Part shown: in pieces, positions 16,346-24,270 of the stretch
Layout of the letters: the number at the start of each line of letters is the position of its first letter
Position numbering within the stretch: the first letter of the stretch is position 1
NCBI RefSeq assembly: GCF_900128975.1
Contig: NZ_FQVC01000014.1
Location: 1-64,000, forward strand
Direction of reading: 5' to 3'
Length of the DNA stretch: 64,000 bases
Source: Devosia limi DSM 17137
GTDB lineage: Bacteria > Pseudomonadota > Alphaproteobacteria > Rhizobiales > Devosiaceae
The notes under the pieces: generated by a model
Told to the model about the DNA's origin: nothing
What the model saw: only the letters and a program-made list of their open reading frames with translations
Databases searched by the model: none
Made by a program: the position numbers and the translations under genes

Positions 16346-17788
16346 TCAAACGGCGACGAAGCGGCCGGTTCCAGCAATGTCGTTTAGCACGCCTTTGCGA
16401 AGATAGGAGGCCATGGCATCGATTGCCGATATCTCCAGATTGGCACGGTCAACGCCAAATTTGGCTGGCACTCCCTGCTCGGTGACGTAGGCGACCCGGT
16501 ATCGCTTTTTTGCATCGAGCACCTCCTGACCGGCATGGATATCTACCACGCGATGTCCTGGCGGGTTTTCGATGCGCCCAAATACCGTGAGGCCCCGGAA
16601 GCGTTTCACATAGCCGCCCATCTGGCCGAAGGGATCAGCGGAAAACGTGCGCTCGAGATTGTCTTCGACCATCTCCCATATTTCCACGCCGGTCAGTTCC
16701 ACGGTCGAAACTGCAGGATTGGTGGGAATAATGTTCCACAAGTCGTTTTGGGATATTGGGCCGGGCGGAATGGGCGCGCCGTAGCGCCAGCCGTTAGAGA
16801 AGCCGATTGCGGTTCCGGCCACGTCACAGATCGCAGCCAAGAGAAAGTCATCCATCGGTGCGTCCATGCTAGTCGCCCGGTGCAAGGGCTTGGCGGTTGA
16901 GCCGACGATCTCGCTCAGCATTGCCCGATGCGGCGCCATCGCGCGCTCCACGAGCTCCGCAATGTCGGCCTGCTCCGGTATCGTGTCGTCAATCGGGATG
17001 AGCTGGTGCTTGACCAAGTCGATGCGCCCATCATCAAGGCTCACGGTCATCTTACCGATGAAAGATCCGTGGCAGCCCGATTGCATGATCAGAGTCTGAC
17101 CAATCCGGGCGGGATGGGACAGCCGGTTGTGCGTATGGCCGCTGACGATGATGTCGATCCCAGCGACCGACTCCGCCAGCAAGCAATCCTGGGGGAAACC
17201 TTGATGCGACAGGACAACGATGATGTCGGCTTCATCTGTCTTGGCCTGCTCGATCGCAGAATGCAGCTCACTTAATCCAGACGTAAACTGCAGGCCGCCG
17301 GCAAAGCGTGGTGGCATGGACTTATCGATTATGGTGGCAGCGAGGCCGATTACAGCCACGCGTATCCCTCCGCGCTCAAAAATCATCTGAGCTGAGAAAG
17401 GTCGTTCGCCCGTGGAGGGGTCAATGCAATTCGCGGCGAGCATAGGGTAGTTTAGCTGTGACGTAAGGGACTTCAGATGCCCGGGGCCCCACGCGAAATC
17501 CCAATGTGCTGTCATGGCGTCGATTCCCAACGCATTGAGCATTGGGATCAGCGCCTCACCCCTTGAATGCACTGCAGGAAATGTGCCGTGAAACGTATCG
17601 CCGTTGTCGAGGAAGACGAGGGCGCCCGCAGTCTCCCCCCGTAAACCGGCCACGACGCTTGCAATCCGGGCAAGTCCACCCATTGTCGGAAACTGTGGGC
17701 CACCGGGCGACCAGATGATCTCGGCATGTGGTTCAAGATAGCCGTGCAGATCATTCATCTGGACAATAGTCAGGAGACGCTTGCCCAT
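16346..17788 (-). CDS. SoxB-like metallophosphoesterase/5'-nucleotidase family protein
   Basis: 480 residues with the two-metal site of the 5'-nucleotidase family: M-N-D-L-H-G (Asp13, His15), D-N-G-D-T (Asp64), later S-H-Q-G and S-G-H-T-H-N. Where nucleotidases have G-N-H-E-F-D, this protein has A-H-W-D-F-A-W-G (95-102), which is the SoxB form. SoxB hydrolyses the sulfonate from SoxY-cysteine in thiosulfate oxidation. Unlike SoxB there is no signal peptide and no soxXYZA in the window, so the substrate is open. It precedes the ClC gene and follows an L,D-transpeptidase on the same strand. Confidence 0.75.
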   Translation of the reverse strand: MGKRLLTIVQMNDLHGYLEPHAEIIWSPGGPQFPTMGGLARIASVVAGLRGETAGALVFLDNGDTFHGTFPAVHSRGEALIPMLNALGIDAMTAHWDFAWGPGHLKSLTSQLNYPMLAANCIDPSTGERPFSAQMIFERGGIRVAVIGLAATIIDKSMPPRFAGGLQFTSGLSELHSAIEQAKTDEADIIVVLSHQGFPQDCLLAESVAGIDIIVSGHTHNRLSHPARIGQTLIMQSGCHGSFIGKMTVSLDDGRIDLVKHQLIPIDDTIPEQADIAELVERAMAPHRAMLSEIVGSTAKPLHRATSMDAPMDDFLLAAICDVAGTAIGFSNGWRYGAPIPPGPISQNDLWNIIPTNPAVSTVELTGVEIWEMVEDNLERTFSADPFGQMGGYVKRFRGLTVFGRIENPPGHRVVDIHAGQEVLDAKKRYRVAYVTEQGVPAKFGVDRANLEISAIDAMASYLRKGVLNDIAGTGRFVAV

Positions 17789-17812
17789 GTCTTTTGTCTC
17801 CCTTCTCGCCCT

Positions 17813-18466
17813 TTAAAGCACTACGACGTTGGCGCCCTGCGGCACACGGCCGTAGAGGTCGATCACATCTTGATTCATCAGGCGGATGCAACCCGACGAG
17901 ACGGCAGTACCGATCGTCTCGGGCTGCGTGGTGCCGTGAATGCGGAAAAGAGTATCTTTGCCATCCTTGAACAAATAGAGGGCGCGCGGGCCCAATGGGT
18001 TCTCCGCGCCGCCTTCCATGCCGCCTGACCACTGGGCGTAACGCTCTGGTTCTCGCTTGATCATGTCCTGCGTGGGTGTCCAGCGCGGCCATTCCCGCTT
18101 CAGGGCAATGTTGGCGGTGCCCTTGAACTCAAGGCCCTCCTTGCCTACACCCACGCCGTATCGAAGGGCCTTGCCGTCTTCCTGTACCAAGTAGAGGAAA
18201 CGGCTAGTTGTATCGACCACTACGGTACCGGGCGGCTCGCTCGTCGGAAAATCTACTATCTGCCGCAGATATTGAGGATCCACCTTCGCGACGTCGATCG
18301 GAGCCACTGGAAATTTCTCGTTGAGCGGTGCGGCATACCGCATGGCATCGGCGGAGTTGATCAACGGTGCCGCAGTTTGCTGGATTGGCGCGGTCGTTGC
18401 ACAGGCGGCCAGTAGCGAAGCAGTCGCAGCGACAAGAGCAAAGTCTCGAATGCGAAGAAGATTCAT
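17813..18466 (-). CDS. L,D-transpeptidase, lipoprotein (first copy)
   Basis: 217 residues from ATG 18466. Earlier in-frame starts would lie across or next to the regulatory box at 18515. A lipoprotein signal ends in L-L-A-A-C. The YkuD domain has R-I-H-G-T-T and the catalytic S-S-G-C-I-R-L, about 25 residues from the C-terminus. It would make 3-3 or protein-to-wall crosslinks in the periplasm. It has a paralog at 28276 with similar layout and a matching promoter box. Confidence 0.88.
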   Translation of the reverse strand: MNLLRIRDFALVAATASLLAACATTAPIQQTAAPLINSADAMRYAAPLNEKFPVAPIDVAKVDPQYLRQIVDFPTSEPPGTVVVDTTSRFLYLVQEDGKALRYGVGVGKEGLEFKGTANIALKREWPRWTPTQDMIKREPERYAQWSGGMEGGAENPLGPRALYLFKDGKDTLFRIHGTTQPETIGTAVSSGCIRLMNQDVIDLYGRVPQGANVVVL

Positions 18467-18514
18467 TTTTTGTGACCGCAGAGTTGAAGAGTTTGACCGC
18501 ATCGGCAGGGCCCA

Positions 18515-18532
18515 CCTTAAGGCAGGCTTAAA
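18515..18532 (-). promoter_or_regulatory. CTTAAG direct-repeat box upstream of L,D-transpeptidase 1
   Basis: Minus strand TTTAAG-CCTGC-CTTAAGG: two hexamers 11 bases apart, ending about 50 bases before the ATG at 18466. One of five copies sharing consensus CTTAAG-nCTsn-CTTAAGg. The 11-base period is typical of OmpR/PhoB-type regulators. Confidence 0.7.
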
Positions 18533-18577
18533 CGTCGGCACCTCCTTCAAGGTTTCCTCGGCTTGACATCATATTAT

Positions 18578-18593
18578 ATTAGATTATGCTAAT
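18578..18593. promoter_or_regulatory. ATTAG-n6-CTAAT inverted repeat, candidate ArsR operator
   Basis: A perfect 5-6-5 inverted repeat in an AT-rich stretch just upstream of the peroxiredoxin gene. It overlaps ATATTAGAT (18576-18584), the same nonamer found at the BigR-like promoter (29817-29825). It is likely the operator of the ArsR encoded at 20136 or of the BigR-like protein. Confidence 0.55.
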
Positions 18594-18619
18594 TTATGGA
18601 ATAAGAAAAAGGGTGATCC

Positions 18620-19252
18620 ATGAATCAGGAATTGAGGTCGGCTTCCATACGGATCGGAAGCACAGCTCCAAAGTTCGAAGCTCGCTCCACGATGGGCGTA
18701 CGGAGGCTGTCAGATTATCGAGGGCGATGGCTTGTGCTGTTTTCCCATCCAGCCGATTTCACGCCTGTCTGCACCTCGGAAATCCTGGCTTTTGCCCGGC
18801 TCCACGGCGAGTTTCTGGCACTGAACTGTGAACTTCTTGGACTCTCAGTGGATAGCTTGTTCGCCCACATGGGATGGATCGGCGCCATGGAAGGTACATT
18901 CGGCGTCACGATACCATTTCCTTTGTTGGAAGATCCCTCCATGGCCATCGCCAGGGCTTATGGCATGCTGGACCCAGATGCAGCCGACAGCGCCACTGTG
19001 CGCATGACCCTGGTCATCGATCCTGACGGGATAGTCCGGATGACCTCGACCTATCCTATGACGACCGGCCGCAGCGTGCATGAGGTGCTGCGGACGGTCC
19101 AGGCCCTGCAGGTCACCGATGCACACAACGTCTATACGCCCGAGGGTTGGTCCATTGGAGACCGGGTGATTGATGCGGATCTGATGCTAGGGACGGGCGC
19201 CGGATCACCGGATTGGTTTTTCCGCACGAGCGCACTCGGAGACAAGTCATGA
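18620..19252 (+). CDS. 1-Cys-type peroxiredoxin (first copy)
   Basis: 210 residues of the AhpC/Prx6 class. The peroxidatic motif is H-P-A-D-F-T-P-V-C-T, with Arg in V-R-M-T-L-V-I-D-P-D and a long C-terminal extension. No other Cys appears in the resolving positions apart from one in N-C-E-L. It would reduce peroxides or persulfide-derived species in the cytoplasm. It is the first gene of an operon with the metallo-hydrolase (ATGA overlap), ArsR and the SQR fusion. A paralog is at 42768. Confidence 0.88.
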   Translation: MNQELRSASIRIGSTAPKFEARSTMGVRRLSDYRGRWLVLFSHPADFTPVCTSEILAFARLHGEFLALNCELLGLSVDSLFAHMGWIGAMEGTFGVTIPFPLLEDPSMAIARAYGMLDPDAADSATVRMTLVIDPDGIVRMTSTYPMTTGRSVHEVLRTVQALQVTDAHNVYTPEGWSIGDRVIDADLMLGTGAGSPDWFFRTSALGDKS

Positions 19253-20133
19253 GCAGTAAACCTGTCGTCAAAGGGTTCTTCGACTCACGGACCTCTTCGA
19301 TCCAGTATGTGGTTCACTGCCCGCAGACCAAGCAGTGTGCCATCATCGACCCGGTGCTCGATTTTGACGAGAAGTCCGGTGCGACCGCGACCCGGCATGC
19401 CGATGCCATCCTGGCCTATATTGGTGAGGCCGGCCTTTCGGTGCAGTGGATATTGGACACCCATCCGCATGCCGACCATTTCTCCGCCGCACGGTATCTA
19501 AAGTCCAAGACGGCGGCGCCAACTGCGATCGGCGAACGTGTGGTGGACGTTCAGAAGCTTTGGAAAGGTATCTATAACTGGCCTGACCTTGCCGAAGACG
19601 GGAGCCAGTGGGACCGCCTGTTCAAGGACGGGGAGTCCTTCAAACTCGGCAATATTGACGCCAGCATCATGTTCTCGCCAGGCCACACAATGGCCTCGAT
19701 AACCTACGTGATCGGCGACGCCGCATTTGTGCACGATACACTGTTCATGCCGGATAGCGGAACAGCCAGAGCGGACTTTCCCGGCGGCAGCGCGTCGCGT
19801 CTGTATCGCTCCATAATGGCGATCCTGGCACTTCCTGGTGAGACACGGGTGTTTACGGGCCACGACTATCAGCCTGATGGCAGGGAACCGCTGTGGGAGT
19901 CCACGGTTGCCGAGCAGAAGGCCACCAATACCCACATGTCGACCTGCCGCAACGAGGCAGAGTTCGTCGCGGTGCGCGAAGCGCGCGATCGTAGCCTGCC
20001 AATGCCAAAATTGATCCTGCATGCGCTGCAGATCAACATCAACGGTGGGCAATTGCCACCACCCGAGGCAAACGGCAAACGCTACCTCAAATTCCCGCTC
20101 GACGCGCTGGCCGGCGCCTCGTGGGGAGATTGA
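19249..20133 (+). CDS. MBL-fold hydrolase, persulfide-dioxygenase/Blh type
   Basis: 294 residues from the ATG overlapping the peroxiredoxin stop. Metal-site motifs are T-H-P-H-A-D-H, S-P-G-H-T, and D-T-L-F-M-P-D-S-G-T-A-R-A-D-F-P-G-G with F-T-G-H-D-Y. It resembles ETHE1-like persulfide dioxygenases and the Blh protein of rhizobial bigR operons, which oxidise glutathione persulfide to sulfite. With SQR two genes downstream it forms a sulfide-to-sulfite route in the cytoplasm. The window holds another intact copy (30997) and a frameshifted one (3636). Confidence 0.85.
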   Translation: MSSKPVVKGFFDSRTSSIQYVVHCPQTKQCAIIDPVLDFDEKSGATATRHADAILAYIGEAGLSVQWILDTHPHADHFSAARYLKSKTAAPTAIGERVVDVQKLWKGIYNWPDLAEDGSQWDRLFKDGESFKLGNIDASIMFSPGHTMASITYVIGDAAFVHDTLFMPDSGTARADFPGGSASRLYRSIMAILALPGETRVFTGHDYQPDGREPLWESTVAEQKATNTHMSTCRNEAEFVAVREARDRSLPMPKLILHALQININGGQLPPPEANGKRYLKFPLDALAGASWGD

Positions 20134-20135
20134 TC

Positions 20136-20477
20136 GTGCTAGCCGAGGATCTGCTGCGGCTGTTGGGAAGCACGAACCGGCTCCGCATTGTCGAGCGGCT
20201 TGTGGCCGGCGAATGCTCGGTCAAGACGCTGGAGGCAGAACTTGCAATCCGGCAACCGACGCTGTCCCAGCAACTGGGTGAATTGCGCAAAGCCGGGCTG
20301 GTGATCGATCGCCGCGAAGCACAGTCGGTCCATTATTCCATGGCGCCAGATCACATCGAGCAGGTGCAGCGCGTTTTGAGCGCCTTGAACAGCGCTGACG
20401 CGCAACGATCGCATAAACCGAAATCGGAAACGCGGCCCGTCCATGCCGCACAATTTGGCCGGGTCCTTTCGGACTGA
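20136..20477 (+). CDS. ArsR-family regulator with a single cysteine
   Basis: 113 residues from GTG 20136, preceded 7 bases earlier by GGGGAG. The winged helix is clear (N-R-L-R-I-V-E-R-L; R-Q-P-T-L-S-Q-Q-L-G-E-L-R-K-A-G-L-V-I-D-R-R-E-A-Q-S-V-H-Y-S). It resembles BigR/SqrR persulfide sensors, but only one cysteine is present (E-C-S-V, residue 27). The second one near the C-terminus, needed for the usual tetrasulfide bridge, is absent. It lies between the metallo-hydrolase and the SQR fusion, so it probably regulates this operon. Confidence 0.85.
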   Translation: MLAEDLLRLLGSTNRLRIVERLVAGECSVKTLEAELAIRQPTLSQQLGELRKAGLVIDRREAQSVHYSMAPDHIEQVQRVLSALNSADAQRSHKPKSETRPVHAAQFGRVLSD

Positions 20478-20497
20478 ACGGTCACAGGAGGAGTCTC

Positions 20498-22186
20498 ATG
20501 GAAACCAAGAAAATATCAGACGCACTGAGCGTCGGACCACAGCTGTATCTGACGGACCTGGCCGAAGTGGCGAAGGCGGGTTTTAAATCCATTCTCGTCA
20601 ATCGACCCGATGGCGAGGGAGACGACCAACCTACATTTGCCGAGGTCGAAGCGGATGCGCGCGGCTACGGGTTGGAGGCCCGTTATGTGCCCGTCGTCCC
20701 CGGGAAGGTCGCCGATGCCGATGTCGAGGCCTTCGCGGCCGCGGTTGAGGAACTGCCCAAGCCGATCTTCGGCTTCTGCCGAACCGGAACCCGAACGACA
20801 ACTCTGTGGGCGCTCTCCCAGGCCGGAAGCAGGCCGCTAACTGAAATTCTGGGAACAGCGAAGGCTGCAGGGTACGACCTCTCCGGCGTCGCTTTGCGCA
20901 TTGCCAATGGGGGACAGGTCAAGACCGATGCCCCAACCGAAAAGCACCAGATCGTCGTGGTTGGTGGTGGTGCCGCCGGCCTGGCCGCTGCCGCGAGCCT
21001 ATTGGCAAGGGCCAGCGATCTGGACATCGTCGTTATCGATCCTGCCGACATGCATTACTATCAGCCCGGCTGGACACTTGTGGGAGCGGGCGTTTTTACG
21101 CCGGAGCAGACCCGCAAGCGGCTCGCCGACCATGTTCCGCATGGTGCCAAACTGATCAAGGCCGCGGTCGTTGCGTTTGATCCAGCCAACAACGCGGTCA
21201 TTCTCGAGGGTTGCCGCGTTGTCCACTACGAGCGCCTGATCGTGGCGCCCGGGCTCAAGGTCGACTGGGGGGCAATTGAAGGCTTGCCCGAAACACTGGG
21301 CAAAAACGGCGTGACCTCCAACTACCGCTATGACTTGGCATCCTACACCTACGATCTCGTCAAGTCGCTCAATGGAGGCACGGCCCTTTTCACCCAGCCA
21401 ACTATGCCGATCAAATGTGCCGGCGCGCCGCAGAAGGCGATGTACCTGTCCTGCGACATTTGGAAGGAAAGGGGCACCCTGGGCAAAACGAAGGTCGAGT
21501 TCCTGAACGCGGGTCCCGGTCTCTTCGGCGTGGCGGACTATGTTCCTCCGCTCATGGAGTATGTGAAGGAATATGGGATCAACCTGTCGTTCGGGCACAA
21601 CCTGTTCAAGATCGACGGCCCGAAAAAGATTGCTTGGTTCAAAAAGACCGACAAGGACGGAACCGTCGAGATCGTCGAGCGCAAGTTCGATATGATCCAT
21701 GTGGTGCCGCCTCAGGCACCACCGGATTTCATCAGGGTCAGCCCGCTGGCGGGCGAGACCGGATGGGTGAGCGTCGATCAGGCGACCCTCCGGCACACCA
21801 AGTTCGACAACGTCTACTCATTGGGTGACGTAATGAACGCCCCCAATGCCAAGACGGCAGCGGCTGCCCGCAAACAAGCGCCGGTGGTAGCAGAGAACCT
21901 GCTCGCCGATATGGGCCGCTCGTCGAGCCAGGACCGTGCCATTTATGACGGCTACGGATCCTGCCCGCTGACGGTGGAGCGGGGTAAGATCATTCTGGCC
22001 GAATTCGGCTATGGTGGAAAGCGTATTCCCAGCTTCCCGAAATGGCTCATCAACGATCTGAAGCCATCGCGCCTGGCCTGGTTTCTCAAGGAGAGGCTGC
22101 TGCCGCCGATCTATTGGCAGGCCATGCTCAAAGGGCGTGAACCGATGGCCAAGCCCAAGCATGAAAAGATCGCTTCAGCGGAATGA
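20498..22186 (+). CDS. sqr: Fusion of TIGR01244 phosphatase-fold domain and sulfide:quinone oxidoreductase
   Basis: 562 residues. Residues 1-125 are a TIGR01244/DUF442 domain with the P-loop F-C-R-T-G-T-R-T (Cys94). Residues ~150-555 are a type II SQR: FAD motif V-V-V-G-G-G-A-A-G, catalytic K-C-A-G-A-P-Q-K (Cys307), and the C-terminal membrane-associating helix region. SQR oxidises H2S to sulfane sulfur and reduces quinone. The fused domain may accept the persulfide. The position of the second redox Cys in human SQOR (G-D-C-T-N) reads G-D-V-M-N here. A strong AGGAGGAG ribosome site precedes the ATG. Confidence 0.88.
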   Translation: METKKISDALSVGPQLYLTDLAEVAKAGFKSILVNRPDGEGDDQPTFAEVEADARGYGLEARYVPVVPGKVADADVEAFAAAVEELPKPIFGFCRTGTRTTTLWALSQAGSRPLTEILGTAKAAGYDLSGVALRIANGGQVKTDAPTEKHQIVVVGGGAAGLAAAASLLARASDLDIVVIDPADMHYYQPGWTLVGAGVFTPEQTRKRLADHVPHGAKLIKAAVVAFDPANNAVILEGCRVVHYERLIVAPGLKVDWGAIEGLPETLGKNGVTSNYRYDLASYTYDLVKSLNGGTALFTQPTMPIKCAGAPQKAMYLSCDIWKERGTLGKTKVEFLNAGPGLFGVADYVPPLMEYVKEYGINLSFGHNLFKIDGPKKIAWFKKTDKDGTVEIVERKFDMIHVVPPQAPPDFIRVSPLAGETGWVSVDQATLRHTKFDNVYSLGDVMNAPNAKTAAAARKQAPVVAENLLADMGRSSSQDRAIYDGYGSCPLTVERGKIILAEFGYGGKRIPSFPKWLINDLKPSRLAWFLKERLLPPIYWQAMLKGREPMAKPKHEKIASAE

Positions 22187-22197
22187 TCGACTGCGAT

Positions 22198-22218
22198 GGC
22201 GCGGGTTACGCCCGCGCC
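22198..22218. terminator. Bidirectional hairpin between SQR and methyltransferase genes
   Basis: GGCGCGGG-ttacg-CCCGCGCC, a perfect 8-base-pair stem between two convergent genes. It overlaps the methyltransferase stop codon. It probably serves both strands. Confidence 0.6.
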
Positions 22219-22829
22219 AACTCAAGCGGCTTGGTCGCCACCAGATCGATCAATGCAGACATGCCGTGGTGTCCCGTGCCTTCCGCAATCTCGGCATCGT
22301 AGCTTAGGAGGCTGGTGATGGTGAGCGTTTGGAAGGCCTTTTCCAGCAACGCTTCGGTGTAAAGGTTCTCCTCGGTCCTGGGCCCGCCGGTGCCAAATGC
22401 CAGTTGCTCGGGCCGATAGCCGTGCAGCAGCAAGGTTCCGCCCGGACGCAAGGCCTTGATCATGCCGGCGAAAATTGCGTCGCGCAGAGCAGGACCCGCA
22501 AACTGGATGAATATGCCGACCACGATATCGAAGTGCTCATCGGGCCAGTCGTATTCTGCCAGATCCACCACTTCGGTGGTGATCGAAACGCCGCGGCTTT
22601 TGGCGAGTGCCTGCGCCTTGCCCAAGCCAATCGCCGACGCATCGATGGAGTGGACAGCCAGCCCCTGCTCCGCCAGCCAAACGCCGTTGCGGCCCTCACC
22701 ATCGGCGACGGCGAGAGCCGAGCTACGTTCTTTCACGATTTCAGCGTGGCGGCGCAGGAAATCGCTCGGTTCTTCTCCGAACAAATATTCAGCCCGGTCG
22801 TAGCGCTCATCCCAGTCAGTGCGTGTCAT
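22206..22829 (-). CDS. Class I SAM-dependent methyltransferase (TehB-like)
   Basis: 207 residues from ATG 22829; a TTG at 22862 is a weaker alternative. SAM-binding motifs are A-L-A-V-A-D-G-E-G-R-N-G-V-W-L-A, the acidic S-I-D-A-S and F-D-I-V-V-G-I-F. The opening W-D-E-R-Y and layout are like thiol or tellurite methyltransferases. In a sulfide island, S-methylation of H2S or thiols is an attractive guess but unproven. Downstream of DsbA on the same strand. Confidence 0.75.
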   Translation of the reverse strand: MTRTDWDERYDRAEYLFGEEPSDFLRRHAEIVKERSSALAVADGEGRNGVWLAEQGLAVHSIDASAIGLGKAQALAKSRGVSITTEVVDLAEYDWPDEHFDIVVGIFIQFAGPALRDAIFAGMIKALRPGGTLLLHGYRPEQLAFGTGGPRTEENLYTEALLEKAFQTLTITSLLSYDAEIAEGTGHHGMSALIDLVATKPLELARA

Positions 22830-22862
22830 TCGCGCGTATCCCGCTCCTATCCGTTTGCCCAA

Positions 22863-23510
22863 TCAGACGCCGAGCTCCTGGCGGGCTGCAGCCACGACTT
22901 CGCGAAAACCTGCCAAGTCGAGCGCTGAGCCGACGAAGAACGGGCCGACGAGATAGGAAGGTGTTCCCGTCAAACCGATTTCGTCAGCTATCTTGGTGTT
23001 GGCACGCAACTGGTCAAGCAACGCAGGCCCTTTAGCTGCAATGGTAGCATCGACCTTGACCATATCAACATCAGACGCTTCAAGAGCCTCACGCATCCCT
23101 TGTTCGGTAATGCCTCGACCGGGAATGGCCATAAGCGCATCATGGGCTGCGAGGTACTGCCCGTTTTCGTGTGCTGCGAGTGCAGCCTGACCACCATAGA
23201 CCGATGCCTCGGTCAGGATGGGCCAATCCTTAAATACCACACGAAGTTTGTCGTCGGTCGCCATCAACTCCTTGAGATATGGAGCACTCTGCTTGCAGAA
23301 AGGGCAATTGTAATCAAGAAATCCAACCATGGTTAGGTTGGCATCCGCCGGGCCGAAAACCGGCGTCCCAGGCGTTGCAAAAATTGCTTCAAGGTCGAGA
23401 GGTCCGTCCTGCGCAGATGCAACACTTGGTTTTCCAAGCCAGAGTGCCAGTGGGGCCATCATGGCAAGTTTGGTCACGGCACGGCGCGAGAGTTGCTTTT
23501 GCATGGGCAT
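22863..23510 (-). CDS. DsbA/ScsC-like periplasmic thiol oxidoreductase
   Basis: About 215 residues. The N-terminus S-R-R-A-V-T-K plus hydrophobic stretch ending A-S-A-Q is a twin-arginine-like signal. The thioredoxin fold carries N-C-P-F-C-K (active site C-P-F-C) and the cis-proline loop T-G-T-P-S-Y-L. It is exported and shuffles disulfides, most like the DsbA family proteins with inserted helical domain. AAGGAAA precedes ATG 23510; ATG 23504 is equally possible. It is divergent from the two-component system and carries a CTTAAG box upstream. Confidence 0.85.
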   Translation of the reverse strand: MPMQKQLSRRAVTKLAMMAPLALWLGKPSVASAQDGPLDLEAIFATPGTPVFGPADANLTMVGFLDYNCPFCKQSAPYLKELMATDDKLRVVFKDWPILTEASVYGGQAALAAHENGQYLAAHDALMAIPGRGITEQGMREALEASDVDMVKVDATIAAKGPALLDQLRANTKIADEIGLTGTPSYLVGPFFVGSALDLAGFREVVAAARQELGV

Positions 23511-23545
23511 TTTCCTTTTCGTCGGCCTCCAAAGCATTCTCGACG

Positions 23546-23563
23546 CCTTAAGCCAGCCTTAAG
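23546..23563 (-). promoter_or_regulatory. CTTAAG direct-repeat box between dsbA-like gene and response regulator
   Basis: Minus strand CTTAAG-GCTGG-CTTAAGG, period 11, 36 bases upstream of the dsbA-like ATG and about 48 bases upstream of the response-regulator ATG. The position suits activation of dsbA and autoregulation of the two-component system. Confidence 0.72.
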
Positions 23564-23610
23564 TGCGGTCGCATGGTCGTGTTAAGAAACGTCAAATCCT
23601 GGAGCCGGTG

Positions 23611-24270
23611 ATGCGTATTCTCGTGGTTGAAGACGATGACATCCTGCGAGACGGCCTCGAGGTCGGACTGCGCATTGCAGGGTTCTCGGCGGAAACGGTC
23701 GCGTCGCTTGCTGATGCACGTGCGGGACTCGCCGCTGGCCGCTTTGACGTAATCGTGCTCGATCTGATGCTGCCGGACGGGTCGGGCCTGGACCTGCTCG
23801 ATGAAATCAGGCGCTCCGGATCGGACGATCCAGTCTTGCTTCTCACGGCCAGGGACAAGGTCGAGGATCGTATCGCCGGACTTGATCACGGGGCAGACGA
23901 CTACCTCGTCAAACCCTTCGATCTCGACGAGCTAGCGGCTCGCCTACGGGCGCTTGTTCGTCGGGTTAACGGCCGAGCACAGGCCTATTTGGTCTGGGAC
24001 CACATCCAGATCGTGCCTGCGACCATGGAGTTATCGGTGTCGGGGACGCCCGTGTCTGTGTCACGCCGGGAATTCGCGGTGCTGCAATCCCTCATGGAAT
24101 CGCCAACGGTTATCCAATCCAAGAGGGCCCTCGAGGAGAAGCTCTACGGTTGGCAGGAAGAGATCGAAAGCAATGCCATCGAGGTGCATATCCATCACCT
24201 GCGTCAAAAAGTGGGACGTGACGCGATCGAAACTGTTCGCGGCTTGGGTTATCGCATGAGGAAAGCCTGA
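23611..24270 (+). CDS. OmpR-family response regulator (PmrA/QseB-like)
   Basis: 219 residues from ATG 23611 (GGAG 6 bases upstream). Receiver domain: V-V-E-D-D-D, phospho-acceptor Asp51 in V-L-D-L-M-L-P-D-G, Lys in Y-L-V-K-P-F-D. Output winged helix: S-N-A-I-E-V-H-I-H-H-L-R-Q-K-V and T-V-R-G-L-G-Y-R. Paired with the kinase that follows (TGATG overlap). It is the natural candidate to bind the CTTAAG boxes, since one copy lies in its own promoter region. Confidence 0.9.
   Translation: MRILVVEDDDILRDGLEVGLRIAGFSAETVASLADARAGLAAGRFDVIVLDLMLPDGSGLDLLDEIRRSGSDDPVLLLTARDKVEDRIAGLDHGADDYLVKPFDLDELAARLRALVRRVNGRAQAYLVWDHIQIVPATMELSVSGTPVSVSRREFAVLQSLMESPTVIQSKRALEEKLYGWQEEIESNAIEVHIHHLRQKVGRDAIETVRGLGYRMRKA

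Noticed and set aside
16346..17788. Calling a Sox thiosulfate-oxidation cluster
   Set aside because: Only a SoxB-like protein is present; soxXA, soxYZ and soxCD are not seen.
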